DNA from: BRH-c54 sp965284565
GTDB taxonomy: Bacteria; Bacteroidota; Bacteroidia; Flavobacteriales_E; Vicingaceae
Direction: 5' to 3'
Assembly (NCBI GenBank): GCA_965284565.1
Contig: OZ260100.1
Coordinates: 1,488,001-1,552,000 of the forward strand
DNA: 64,000 nucleotides
Positions 25,161 to 34,172 of the stretch are shown here, one piece after another. Positions within the stretch are counted from its first letter, which is position 1. Every line of letters begins with the position of its first letter. Below the pieces are notes generated by a model. It was not told the DNA's origin. It searched no databases and saw nothing but the letters and a program-made list of their open reading frames with translations. A program made the position numbers and the translations under genes.

Positions 25161-26236
25161 AATTAGAAAACCAAAATATACTTATCTTTTCTAATGAACC
25201 TTGGGGAAATGTTTGGTATTCCAAGCATAACTGGGCTTTTGAATTATCAAAAAAAAACAAAGTATTTTTTATTAACCCACCTAAAAAGTGGTCTTTTAAG
25301 GGGCTTTTTAACATTTTAATCACTTCCTATACAGAAAATTTAAAAATACTTAACTATAATAATTTATTACCTTTTACTCGAGTTGGATGGTTGTACCAAA
25401 TTAATAATTTTATTACTTCAAAAAGAATAAAAAAATTCCTCTATAAAAAAAAATGTAGGGATTTTATATTTTGGACATTTGATCCTTACAGATTTACCAA
25501 TCCAAAATTATTTTCACCAAAATATTCTATTTATTTTATTGCAGATAAATATCAAACACAGAAAGAAAAAGAATTAATAAAAAGCACTGATTTTTTTATA
25601 ACCGTTTCCAAAGAACTTACTAATAATCTCGATTTAAAAAAATTGTTGGTACTTTCTCATGGTATTTCATCATCAGAATTTAGTATAGATGAAGATGTAA
25701 CTATTGAAGAAGGTTATATACTTTATATTGGTCAAATAGATTATAGAATTGATTATGAATTGGTGGTTAAAATGGTAGAATATTTTCCAAATGAACGGTT
25801 TTTATTTATTGGACAACCACAACATGACTTGACAGATGAAAATTTCAAAAAATTGTTTATTGATAAAGTGTATACTAACCTAATATATCATCCTCCTGTT
25901 CATTTTAAAAAATTAAAAAATTATATTGCTAAAGCAAAAATCTGTTTAGCACCTATGTTATTGCACGTACATGGAAACAACATTAACCACCATAAACTTT
26001 TGCAATATCTGGCCTTAGGAAAACCCGTTTTAGCCCCTACTTTTAAGGATTATGAAAAAAATGAGTTAATTTTTTCGTATGGTTCAAATGATGATGGCAT
26101 TACAATATTTAAACGTATTTTTAATAGTAAAGAAGAACCAATTATTATTGATAAAAGAATCAACTTTGCTAAACAGTTTACTTATGAAAACTTAATAGAA
26201 AAAGTAGAACAATTTTTAACTGAAACAAACAATTAA
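25157..26236 (+). CDS. glycosyltransferase (GT4-like)
   Basis: 359 residues. The N-terminal LIFSNEPWGNVWYSKHNWAFE, the central LYIGQIDYRIDYELVVKMVE and RFLFIGQP, and the donor-region HKLLQYLALGKPVLAP fit a GT-B glycosyltransferase. The start ATG overlaps the preceding stop by four bases, and the stop overlaps the next start by one base, so translational coupling is likely. Its part in the run is presumably one sugar-transfer step; donor unknown. Confidence 0.82.
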   Translation: MKLENQNILIFSNEPWGNVWYSKHNWAFELSKKNKVFFINPPKKWSFKGLFNILITSYTENLKILNYNNLLPFTRVGWLYQINNFITSKRIKKFLYKKKCRDFIFWTFDPYRFTNPKLFSPKYSIYFIADKYQTQKEKELIKSTDFFITVSKELTNNLDLKKLLVLSHGISSSEFSIDEDVTIEEGYILYIGQIDYRIDYELVVKMVEYFPNERFLFIGQPQHDLTDENFKKLFIDKVYTNLIYHPPVHFKKLKNYIAKAKICLAPMLLHVHGNNINHHKLLQYLALGKPVLAPTFKDYEKNELIFSYGSNDDGITIFKRIFNSKEEPIIIDKRINFAKQFTYENLIEKVEQFLTETNN

Positions 26237-27345
26237 TGCATATTATTTTTGTCATATCCAATGAATCTAGCGTACCCTATTTTAAATGGTTTGCAGAAAA
26301 AGCAGCTCAACAAAAAAAACATAAATTTACTTTTGTAACACTTTATACCGAAAGGCCACAAATGATTGAAGATGTAGGTAAGTTTGGTTGGGATTGTCAT
26401 TGGTTTGAATTCGACCATCACAAAAGAAAAAGAGGGATGGTTCGTATCTTTTTTCAATTGTATAGTTTGTTTAAAAAACTAAAGCCCGATGTGGTACATA
26501 CACACTTATTTGATGATTCTTTTCCAGGGTTAATGGCAGCTCGTTTGGCAGGAGTAAAAAAAAGAGTGTTAACTAAACAAGATACCACATTCCATTATTA
26601 CTATGCTCCAAAGTGGGTGCTTGCTGATAAAATAAATAATAAAAATGCTACGCATATTGTCCCGGTTTCAACGGAAGCTGAAAAATTTATTATAGAAAAG
26701 GAAAATGCTCCAAAAGAAAAAATATCTATGATACACCATGGTATTCCTCCCGAGATTTATACCAATCAATCGGATGAATACAAGAAAGAATTGATGTATA
26801 AATACCAACTACATGGTAAAAAAATTATAGGAACGGTTGCTCGATTAATCGAATGGAAAGGCTATCGTTATATTTTAGAGGCAATACCTGAAGTGATAAA
26901 AACACACTCTAATGCTATATTTCTTTTCGTAGGTCAGGGAGGGCAGAAAGACGAGCTTATAGCGTTGGCAAAAAAACACAATGTATTAAACCATATTGTT
27001 TTTGCAGGTTGGGTAGATAGAGTGTATATACCTTCATTATATGCGATGTTAGATGTTTATGCTCATGCTGCTAATTATGAACCTTTTGGTTTTGTTATCC
27101 CTGAAGCGATGATGAATGCTGCACCTGTGGTATCTACACCTACCGGATCGGCTTTAGATGCTATTCAACATAAACAAAACGGATATTTGGTAAATTACAA
27201 AGATGCAGCTTCTATGGCAGAAGGCATTAATTACACATTAAAACATGGAGCTGATTTTAAAGAGAAAGGCAAGAAAACAGCTCTTGAAATGTATAATTTT
27301 GATTTGATGTATAATAATTACATGAAATTGTACGAAAAAAATTAG
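26236..27345 (+). CDS. glycosyltransferase family 4
   Basis: 369 residues. Textbook GT4 features: IGTVARLIEWKGYRYILEAI, FLFVGQGGQKDELI, FAGWVDRVYIPSLYAMLDV, EPFGFVIPEAMMNAAPVVS with the E-x7-E donor site, and HKQNGYLVNYKD. It begins on the last base of the preceding stop codon (TAATG), so translation is coupled. It is followed by a methyltransferase after 2 bases. Sugar specificity cannot be read. Confidence 0.92.
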   Translation: MHIIFVISNESSVPYFKWFAEKAAQQKKHKFTFVTLYTERPQMIEDVGKFGWDCHWFEFDHHKRKRGMVRIFFQLYSLFKKLKPDVVHTHLFDDSFPGLMAARLAGVKKRVLTKQDTTFHYYYAPKWVLADKINNKNATHIVPVSTEAEKFIIEKENAPKEKISMIHHGIPPEIYTNQSDEYKKELMYKYQLHGKKIIGTVARLIEWKGYRYILEAIPEVIKTHSNAIFLFVGQGGQKDELIALAKKHNVLNHIVFAGWVDRVYIPSLYAMLDVYAHAANYEPFGFVIPEAMMNAAPVVSTPTGSALDAIQHKQNGYLVNYKDAASMAEGINYTLKHGADFKEKGKKTALEMYNFDLMYNNYMKLYEKN

Positions 27346-27347
27346 TT

Positions 27348-28064
27348 ATGGGATTAAAATTAAAAAGAGAAAAAGAACGTATTTTTTTATTGAGTTTTAT
27401 TTACAAACTTTCTAAGATGCTTTTTTTCTTGAGTTCAAAAAGAAAATTTAACCTATACCTAACCTTAGAATGGATTTTCGATAGGTTGGCTCATGAAGAA
27501 TCGTTTAACCACTTTTCGTTTGAAAAACATCCGCTTCGTTATTATTCCATAGCTTTTTTAAAACAACGAATTAAAGCAACCGATAATGTGTTAGATTTAG
27601 GTTGTAAATTTGGTGAAATAAGTAATAAAATTGCTGAATTTGTCAAAAAAGTGGTTGGGGTAGATATGATAGCAAATGATATAGTTGTGGCTAAATCAAG
27701 ATATAATAAATCTAATTTAGAATTTATTCATGGAGATGCTTTTGAGTTTTTAAAGAATAGTCAAGATAAATTTAATGTAATTATTTTATCACATATAATT
27801 GAGCATATCGATGAACCTGTTTCATTTTTAAAAGAATGTGCACTTCATAGTAACAAAATTTATATTGAAGTTCCAGATTATGATAAAAGTTACTTAAATC
27901 ATTACCGTACAAAAATGAACAATCCATTAAAACACACTGATGCTGATCATGTTTGGGAGTTTGACAGGTTCGAACTTAACCAAATTGTAAAAGATGCAGG
28001 ATGGAAGGTTGTTGAAGCGGAATACCGTTTTGGGGTAATTAAATTTTGGTGTGAATTAAGTTAA
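27348..28064 (+). CDS. class I SAM-dependent methyltransferase
   Basis: 238 residues. Motif I NVLDLGCKFGEISNKI near residue 77, VVGVDMIANDIVVAK, and NVIILSHIIEHIDEPVSFL form the class I Rossmann SAM site. The N-terminal 60 residues are basic and partly hydrophobic. Likely an O- or N-methyltransferase for the surface glycan. It sits 2 bases after the GT4 gene and 11 before the FkbM gene. Confidence 0.87.
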   Translation: MGLKLKREKERIFLLSFIYKLSKMLFFLSSKRKFNLYLTLEWIFDRLAHEESFNHFSFEKHPLRYYSIAFLKQRIKATDNVLDLGCKFGEISNKIAEFVKKVVGVDMIANDIVVAKSRYNKSNLEFIHGDAFEFLKNSQDKFNVIILSHIIEHIDEPVSFLKECALHSNKIYIEVPDYDKSYLNHYRTKMNNPLKHTDADHVWEFDRFELNQIVKDAGWKVVEAEYRFGVIKFWCELS

Positions 28065-28075
28065 ATAAGTTTGTT

Positions 28076-28957
28076 TTGAAAAATATTTTAAAAAAATTAT
28101 ATCAATTAATTCCTTTTAAAAAGTATTTATTTATTGGCATTAAAAAGCTATTTAACCTACCTGAATCTATTTATAAACATTTACATTTTCATGGTATTAT
28201 TACAATAAAAGTAGATGATAAATATCAATTTAAGATGTATCATCATGGAACTTCTGAAGAAAATGAATTGTTTTGGGGAGGGATAGAAAAAGGTTGGGAG
28301 AGAACATCTTTAAAACTTTGGCGAAAATTATGTATTGATGCCGAAACAGTTTTTGATGTTGGTGCCAACACAGGATTATATTCACTAATAACTAAATCGT
28401 TAAATCCAAACGCACAAGTATATGCTTTTGAACCCGTCCCTAAGGTTTTAGAGTATTTAAATTACAATATTGAAATTAATCACTATGATATAAAAATAGA
28501 ACCTAAAGCAGCGTCAAATTATAATGGTGAAGCAAAAGTGTATTTAATTAAAGGAGTAGAGTTTACAACATCTGTAACTGTTAATAAATCTTTATTAGCA
28601 AATACTACTCCTCAAAATGAATTGAAGATAGATACAATAAGATTAGATAACTTTATTGAGTCAAATAAAGTTAAAAAAATTGATTTAATGAAAATTGATG
28701 TAGAAACTCATGAACCTGAAGTATTGGAAGGTATGGGGAATTATTTGAATAGATTTAAACCAGATTTTTTAATAGAAATTTGGGATGTTGAATGTGCAGT
28801 TAAATTAAATCAACTATTTAAAAATAAAGGGTATTTGTATTTTGACATTGATGATAAAAATGATGTAATAACTCAAAAAAATGAGATAACTGCTTCATCT
28901 TTTTGGAATTATTTAATTTGCAAACCTGAAACAGCAAAAAAAATAGGTTTAATTTGA
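28076..28957 (+). CDS. FkbM-family methyltransferase (copy 2)
   Basis: 293 residues starting at TTG 28076 (next Met about residue 53 would cut the domain). It has FDVGANTGLYSLI, YAFEPVPKVLEYLNYNIE and IDLMKIDVETHEPEVLEGMG, the FkbM signature. It is clearly related to but not a recent copy of the gene at 23176. Its stop overlaps the next gene's TTG start by four bases. The presence of two FkbM enzymes implies two distinct methylation steps in the glycan. Confidence 0.88.
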   Translation: MKNILKKLYQLIPFKKYLFIGIKKLFNLPESIYKHLHFHGIITIKVDDKYQFKMYHHGTSEENELFWGGIEKGWERTSLKLWRKLCIDAETVFDVGANTGLYSLITKSLNPNAQVYAFEPVPKVLEYLNYNIEINHYDIKIEPKAASNYNGEAKVYLIKGVEFTTSVTVNKSLLANTTPQNELKIDTIRLDNFIESNKVKKIDLMKIDVETHEPEVLEGMGNYLNRFKPDFLIEIWDVECAVKLNQLFKNKGYLYFDIDDKNDVITQKNEITASSFWNYLICKPETAKKIGLI

Positions 28958-29823
28958 GTAATTTAGTTTCCATCATCATTCCTTGTTATAATGTAGAAAA
29001 TTACATTGCAGCAACCATTAAATCGGTAATTAATCAAACCTATTCTAATTGGCAGCTAATTGTAGTGAATGATGGTTCAACTGATGAATCTTTACAAAAA
29101 ATTGAGGAATTTGTAAATCAGAATGCTAAAATTAAAGTTTTTAATAAAATAAACACAGGCGTTTCAGATACGAGAAACTATGGTCTTAAAAAAGCAAAAG
29201 GAGAGTTTATTACTTTCTTAGATGCGGATGATGTTTGGCATTCTGACTACTTGAATAAACAGTTAAATCTACTTCAGTCATCAAGTTTTGATTTGTCTTA
29301 TACAGCATGCAAGTTAGTGGATGAAAAAGGAAGATGTTTAAATAAAACTATTAAAGGAGAGTTAGCTCCTTCACTTGAAGATTTTTTAATCCAAAAAGCA
29401 AATTACAATACTAATCCATCAGGAGTTGTATATAAAAAGAAATGCTTTGAAAATGTTAACGGATTTGACATCAACTTATCCAATAATGCTGACCAAGATA
29501 TATTAATCCAAATGCTTGCTAAAGGAAACACCATTGGGTATATTGATGAGTTGCTGTGGGAATATAGAATACATGGTAATAACATGTCGAAAAATATCGG
29601 AGTACTAGAAAAAGATACGTTATATCTGTTTAATAAATGTTCAAACCAAAAGTTGTTTACTAACTTTTGGTTTGAAAGAAAGTGTTTCTCAATAATGTAT
29701 TTAATGTTAGCAGGAAGTTGGTGGAAAAATGGCAACAATAAATTAAGAGGGTTATATTTTATTTGGTTATCTGTCATTAATTACCCACCGCAACTCTTTA
29801 ATGTGTTAAAAAAGATGTTTTAA
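28954..29823 (+). CDS. glycosyltransferase family 2
   Basis: 289 residues, GT-A fold. VSIIIPCYNVENYIAATI at the N-terminus, VVNDGSTDESL, and the metal-binding ITFLDADDVWH, followed by a C-terminal region with NGFDINLSNNADQDILIQ, define a GT2 inverting transferase. Starts at TTG 28954, overlapping the preceding TGA (TTGA). No Met lies early enough to serve as an alternative. It precedes the duplicated glycosyltransferase by 3 bases. Confidence 0.93.
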   Translation: MSNLVSIIIPCYNVENYIAATIKSVINQTYSNWQLIVVNDGSTDESLQKIEEFVNQNAKIKVFNKINTGVSDTRNYGLKKAKGEFITFLDADDVWHSDYLNKQLNLLQSSSFDLSYTACKLVDEKGRCLNKTIKGELAPSLEDFLIQKANYNTNPSGVVYKKKCFENVNGFDINLSNNADQDILIQMLAKGNTIGYIDELLWEYRIHGNNMSKNIGVLEKDTLYLFNKCSNQKLFTNFWFERKCFSIMYLMLAGSWWKNGNNKLRGLYFIWLSVINYPPQLFNVLKKMF

Positions 29824-29826
29824 CTA

Positions 29827-32286
29827 TTGAATAATTTAAAAAACATATTAATTCTTACCTATTGGAGCTACAAAGACGCTTTAATTCAAACCTATACACT
29901 TCCTTATGTAAGGTTGATTAGAAAACAGTTGGCTAATAATCAAAAAATATTTTTAGTCTGTTTAGAACAGGAAAAATCGCGTATGGATGATGATGAGCTA
30001 AAAAAAGAAAAAGAACAATTAAAGAAAGAAAATATCCATCTGCTAACGTTTACCTATTCTAATTTTGGGCTTTGGATGATGCTCAAATTTCCTTTTATTT
30101 TTTTGAGATTGGTTTTTTTGGTTTTATTTAATAATATTAGCCACATCCATACATGGTGCACTCCAGCGGGGGCTATAGGATATATTTTATCCATATTAAC
30201 AGGAAAAAAACTAGTGATTGATAGTTATGAACCTCATGCTGAACCGATGGCAGAAAGTGGCACATGGAAAAAAGAGAGTTTAAAATTTAGGTTGTTGTTT
30301 TGGTTGGAAAAAAAACAATTGCAGCGTGCCCAAAAAATTATTACCTGTGTAAAAAGTATGGATGTATATGTAAAAGAACGATTTAACATAGAGTTGAAAA
30401 ACTATTTTACCAAACCGGCATGTGTAAACCTTGATTTATTTAATGCTAATAAAGTAAGAAACGAGAAGTTGGTTCTAAAACACCAATTGGAAAATAAAAC
30501 TATTGGTATTTATGCTGGAAAATTTGAAGGAAGTTATTTGAAAGACGAGGTGTTTGAATTGATAAAAACAGCAGAAGATTTTTGGGGCAAAGATCAATTC
30601 CGATTTATTATTTTATCAAGCCACGAAAAAGAATTTATTCAAAAGTTGGTCAAAAAGTTCGAGATAGCTCCCGCTACTGTGTTGCATTTATTTGTTCCTC
30701 ACCACCAAGTTCCAGAATACATGAGATTGGCCGATTTTGGTATTTCTCCTTTTATTCCTGTCCCTTCTAAAAGATATGGTTCGCCAATAAAAAATAGTGA
30801 ATATATGGCAATGGGCTTGCCTACCATTATTACTAAAGATATTTCTGATGATTCAGAAATTATTGATAAAAACAACTTTGGTTATGTACTAAAAAATCTA
30901 ACAAAAGAAGAATATCAATATGCTTGTAAACATATGGATATTCTTATCAAAAAAACGGATGTAAAAAAACAAATTATTGATTTTGCTTTAAAAAATAGAA
31001 ATTTTGAGTTAGCGGAAAAAGTGTATGAAAAACTATACAGTTCGACCATACATCAACAAATTAATGCCAATAAAAATGTTTTGGTATTAAGTTATTGGAG
31101 TTACAAAGACGCTTTAATTCAGTCCTACACGTTACCTTACGTTAGGAAAATAAGACAAAATCTTGCTTCCGACAAAAAAGTATATTTATTTACTATTGAG
31201 CAGCAATTCTTTAAAATGAAGAACGAAGATTGGGAAAAAGAAAAGGCAAAGTTGCTTCAAGAGAACATTCATTTGATAAGATTTAAGTATTCCAATTTTG
31301 GAGTAAAAATGATGTTGAGGTTTTTAGGAATAATAAGCTATTTAACCAGTATTATTTTGATAAAAAATATTGGGGTTATTCATGCTTGGTGCACTCCTGC
31401 AGGTTCTTTAGGGTATATTCTTTCAAAAGTTACGAGGAAACCGCTGATTTTAGATAGTTTTGAGCCGCATGCAGAAGCTATGGTTGAAAACGGTACTTGG
31501 AATAGAGAGAGTTTAAAGTTCAAAATATTATTTGAACTAGAGAAGAAACAAACTAAACATGCAGCTATTGTTATTGCACTTACTGAAAAAATGCAAGACT
31601 ATGTTTATGAGAAATACGATATGCAATTAGTACAATATTTTGTAAAACCTGCTTTGGTCAACTTAGATAAATTTAAATGGGATAAAGCACAATACATTTC
31701 ACAAAGAGCCAACAAAGGATGGAGTGATAAAGTAGTTGGAATTTATACTGGAAAAATGGGTGGTATATATCTGAATGAGGAATTTTTTGATTTTTTTAAA
31801 GTAGCGGATGATTATTGGGAAAACAAGTTTCATTTACTATTATTAACAGATAAAAATAAAGAAGAAATAAAAGAACAAATTGCAAAAAAAGGAATTGTTA
31901 AAAGTAGAATTGAGGTGTCTTTTGTAAACTATTCGGAAATAAGTGAATACCTACAGTTGGCAGATTTTGCCATAAATTTTGTAAAGCCAGTTCCCTCCAA
32001 AAGATACTGCACATCCATAAAAGATGGGGAGTATTGGGCAATGGGCTTACCAATTGTGATTACTAAAAACATTTCTGATGATTCAGACATTATTAAAAAT
32101 AATAAAATTGGAAGTGTGTTAGAAGAGTTGAATGACGAAGCTTATTTAAAAGCCATTAAAGAAATAGATGAATTGTTAAGCCATAACTCAAGAGAGGAAC
32201 TGCATCAAAAAATAAGACCTATTGCTGAAAAATACAGAAATTATAAAATAGCGGATGAGATATACAGCAAGATATATCTATCATAA
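29827..32286 (+). CDS. tandem-duplicated two-domain glycosyltransferase
   Basis: 819 residues from TTG 29827 (next Met at residue 55). It consists of two near-full-length GT-B copies in one chain: residues about 5-412 and about 416-819. Matching pairs include TYWSYKDALIQTYTLPYVR and SYWSYKDALIQSYTLPYVR, TWCTPAGAIGYIL and AWCTPAGSLGYIL, YEPHAEPM and FEPHAEAM, and PVPSKRYGSPIKNSEY and PVPSKRYCTSIKDGEY. The spacing at DNA level is 1233 bases. Both copies keep the nucleotide-sugar donor motif, so both may be active. Last gene of the plus-strand run and convergent with the sulfotransferase. Confidence 0.93.
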   Translation: MNNLKNILILTYWSYKDALIQTYTLPYVRLIRKQLANNQKIFLVCLEQEKSRMDDDELKKEKEQLKKENIHLLTFTYSNFGLWMMLKFPFIFLRLVFLVLFNNISHIHTWCTPAGAIGYILSILTGKKLVIDSYEPHAEPMAESGTWKKESLKFRLLFWLEKKQLQRAQKIITCVKSMDVYVKERFNIELKNYFTKPACVNLDLFNANKVRNEKLVLKHQLENKTIGIYAGKFEGSYLKDEVFELIKTAEDFWGKDQFRFIILSSHEKEFIQKLVKKFEIAPATVLHLFVPHHQVPEYMRLADFGISPFIPVPSKRYGSPIKNSEYMAMGLPTIITKDISDDSEIIDKNNFGYVLKNLTKEEYQYACKHMDILIKKTDVKKQIIDFALKNRNFELAEKVYEKLYSSTIHQQINANKNVLVLSYWSYKDALIQSYTLPYVRKIRQNLASDKKVYLFTIEQQFFKMKNEDWEKEKAKLLQENIHLIRFKYSNFGVKMMLRFLGIISYLTSIILIKNIGVIHAWCTPAGSLGYILSKVTRKPLILDSFEPHAEAMVENGTWNRESLKFKILFELEKKQTKHAAIVIALTEKMQDYVYEKYDMQLVQYFVKPALVNLDKFKWDKAQYISQRANKGWSDKVVGIYTGKMGGIYLNEEFFDFFKVADDYWENKFHLLLLTDKNKEEIKEQIAKKGIVKSRIEVSFVNYSEISEYLQLADFAINFVKPVPSKRYCTSIKDGEYWAMGLPIVITKNISDDSDIIKNNKIGSVLEELNDEAYLKAIKEIDELLSHNSREELHQKIRPIAEKYRNYKIADEIYSKIYLS

Positions 32287-32297
32287 CTTCTTTTTAA

Positions 32298-33197
32298 TTA
32301 ATATTTCCAGAATTTTTCTAACGGTAGTTTTGTTTTTAACTTTAACGATTCATTATATGGCTTAAAATATTTTTGAAGCAACAAGCTCATGTCTTCAGAA
32401 ATTTTTTCTGCATTTTGTGTTGATTTATTACTTTCTACAATAGTTTCTCCTAATCGACTAAAAAGAGAATAAGGCAATACTTTTTTAGCAATTTTTTTAA
32501 TAGGGTTGCTTTCTTTTTTTAGGCTATAGATTAATTTAGAAATTGTTTTTGATTTCGCTTTTTTAGTTTTGTTGTGTGTTTTTTGTATGGAAGGTGAAAA
32601 ATCAGCATCAATTTCTAACCACTCAAAAATTTCTTTACAAATAATGGAGGAGTTTGTTTTAAAATCTTCAAATAGAAAAAGTTTAACCTGATTTTTTGGA
32701 AAGTAATTGTAAATCAAATTTATATGGTGAACGTATAAACTTGGTTCGATAAAAAATTTATACATATCATCTTGCCAGAGCTTGGCATTAATAACATGCT
32801 TAATCTCTGAAAAATCCCTGCTCATCCAACCTTTAAAAATTTCCATAGTATAAGATGAGTAAGTTCTGGAAACGGGTTCTCTTAATATAAATATTACCTT
32901 ACCATTAGGGTTATGTTCGTATAAGCGTTTAATGGCTGTTTCATTGTTGTAAATGGCTGCGTTTTTAGCTACAATTTTCTTTCTGTTATCGTTACCACTT
33001 GGAATTGTAAATGCAGATTGGAAAGCTTTTTCATAACCATTGCTAAAAATATTGTTGTCTCTAAAATAGGCAAACTCTTTTTGTAAAGCAGCATGGCCGA
33101 TTATCTCTGGATGCTCATTGAGGTAATTGTTTAATGAGGTGGTGCCTGCTTTTTGGGCACCAACAATCATTAAATCAATTTTAGGAGATGTATTCAT
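32298..33197 (-). CDS. PAPS-dependent sulfotransferase
   Basis: 299 residues of the heparan/carbohydrate sulfotransferase type. The 5'-phosphosulfate loop GAQKAGTTSL at 13-22 has the catalytic Lys16. The 3'-phosphate site is GKVIFILREPVSRTYSSY. It should transfer sulfate from PAPS to a sugar hydroxyl or amine, implying a sulfated surface glycan or glycolipid. It converges on the tandem glycosyltransferase with an 11-base gap and follows a methyltransferase on the same strand. No PAPS-synthesis genes are in the window. Confidence 0.88.
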   Translation of the reverse strand: MNTSPKIDLMIVGAQKAGTTSLNNYLNEHPEIIGHAALQKEFAYFRDNNIFSNGYEKAFQSAFTIPSGNDNRKKIVAKNAAIYNNETAIKRLYEHNPNGKVIFILREPVSRTYSSYTMEIFKGWMSRDFSEIKHVINAKLWQDDMYKFFIEPSLYVHHINLIYNYFPKNQVKLFLFEDFKTNSSIICKEIFEWLEIDADFSPSIQKTHNKTKKAKSKTISKLIYSLKKESNPIKKIAKKVLPYSLFSRLGETIVESNKSTQNAEKISEDMSLLLQKYFKPYNESLKLKTKLPLEKFWKY

Positions 33198-33213
33198 AGG
33201 TTATGATAACAAT

Positions 33214-34080
33214 TTAAACTTTTACATACCAAGCTTTCAATGAATTTCCAATTCCTAAAAAATTGAGTAAGCCATTTATAAAAGATTTAAGATATCGTTT
33301 ATATCCAGTTTCTAGTTGTTCACGCAAGGCTTCATCTGAAGCAACATTTTCGGTGGTTTCGTTGTTTTTACGTTTCAAACTTTTTTTAATTCGAGCAACG
33401 CTAATTCCTGTTGTAGTGATTTTTAATTTTTTAAACCCACTATTAGTTAATAATAAATTGATGGTTGTTGGTGTGTAGTAACTTAAATGTTCAGGATATT
33501 CAATAATTGCATAGTCGCCTTTTAGTAAAAAACGTTCAATAGCATTAAAGTTTGGAGTGGTAATGTAAACCAACCCCCCTTTTCGAAGTAATCGGTGGAA
33601 TTGTTGCATTTCTTCTAGTGGATTATTAATATGTTCAATAACCTCGCTAGAAATAATTACATCAAATAATTCGTTTTCAAAAGATTCATCAGTCAACTTT
33701 CCTTTTAATGTATTTATTCCTTTATCTTTTAAATAGGCTAATTGTTTATCTGTAAACTCTGTTCCGTAAACTTCCCAGCCTCTTTTTTTTGCTTCAATTA
33801 AAAACAACCCAGGTCCACAGCCAACATCCAACATTTTATTGGTTTTTCTGAACTTTTCAAACTCATCTAAAACTTCATTAATTCTAATGGTAGTAATTGC
33901 TGAATCAGCTCCATAACCTATTGGATAATTGTTGTAATGATTAAAAATTTCTTCATCAGTAGGAATTTTAGAGCAAAACACAAAGCCACTCGATTTACTT
34001 TTTACTAAGTAATTCTTCTCATACCCTTCTAGTGGATATAAATCTTTAGCTTGGGTGATGAGGCATTTTGTATGTTGCAA
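33214..34080 (-). CDS. class I SAM-dependent methyltransferase
   Basis: 288 residues. SAM motif MLDVGCGPGLFLIEAKKRGW at about residue 90, FDVIISSEVIEHINNPLEEM, and GGLVYITTPNFNA follow the UbiG/Methyltransf_11 plan. The N-terminal region carries two Cys (CLIT and FVFCSK), possibly structural. It is divergent from galE and 16 bases upstream of the sulfotransferase, so the two likely form a small operon modifying the same glycan. Confidence 0.86.
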   Translation of the reverse strand: MQHTKCLITQAKDLYPLEGYEKNYLVKSKSSGFVFCSKIPTDEEIFNHYNNYPIGYGADSAITTIRINEVLDEFEKFRKTNKMLDVGCGPGLFLIEAKKRGWEVYGTEFTDKQLAYLKDKGINTLKGKLTDESFENELFDVIISSEVIEHINNPLEEMQQFHRLLRKGGLVYITTPNFNAIERFLLKGDYAIIEYPEHLSYYTPTTINLLLTNSGFKKLKITTTGISVARIKKSLKRKNNETTENVASDEALREQLETGYKRYLKSFINGLLNFLGIGNSLKAWYVKV

Positions 34081-34172
34081 AGCGTTATTTTAATAGAATA
34101 TGTTACTTTTACAAAAATAAGTATTACCAAGTTAACTCAAACTAGTATATCTTATAAAAAAGAAAATTAACA

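Noticed and set aside
29403..29777. 124-residue minus-strand frame in the GT2 gene
   Set aside because: Lies wholly within a well-supported GT2 coding sequence and has no family features.
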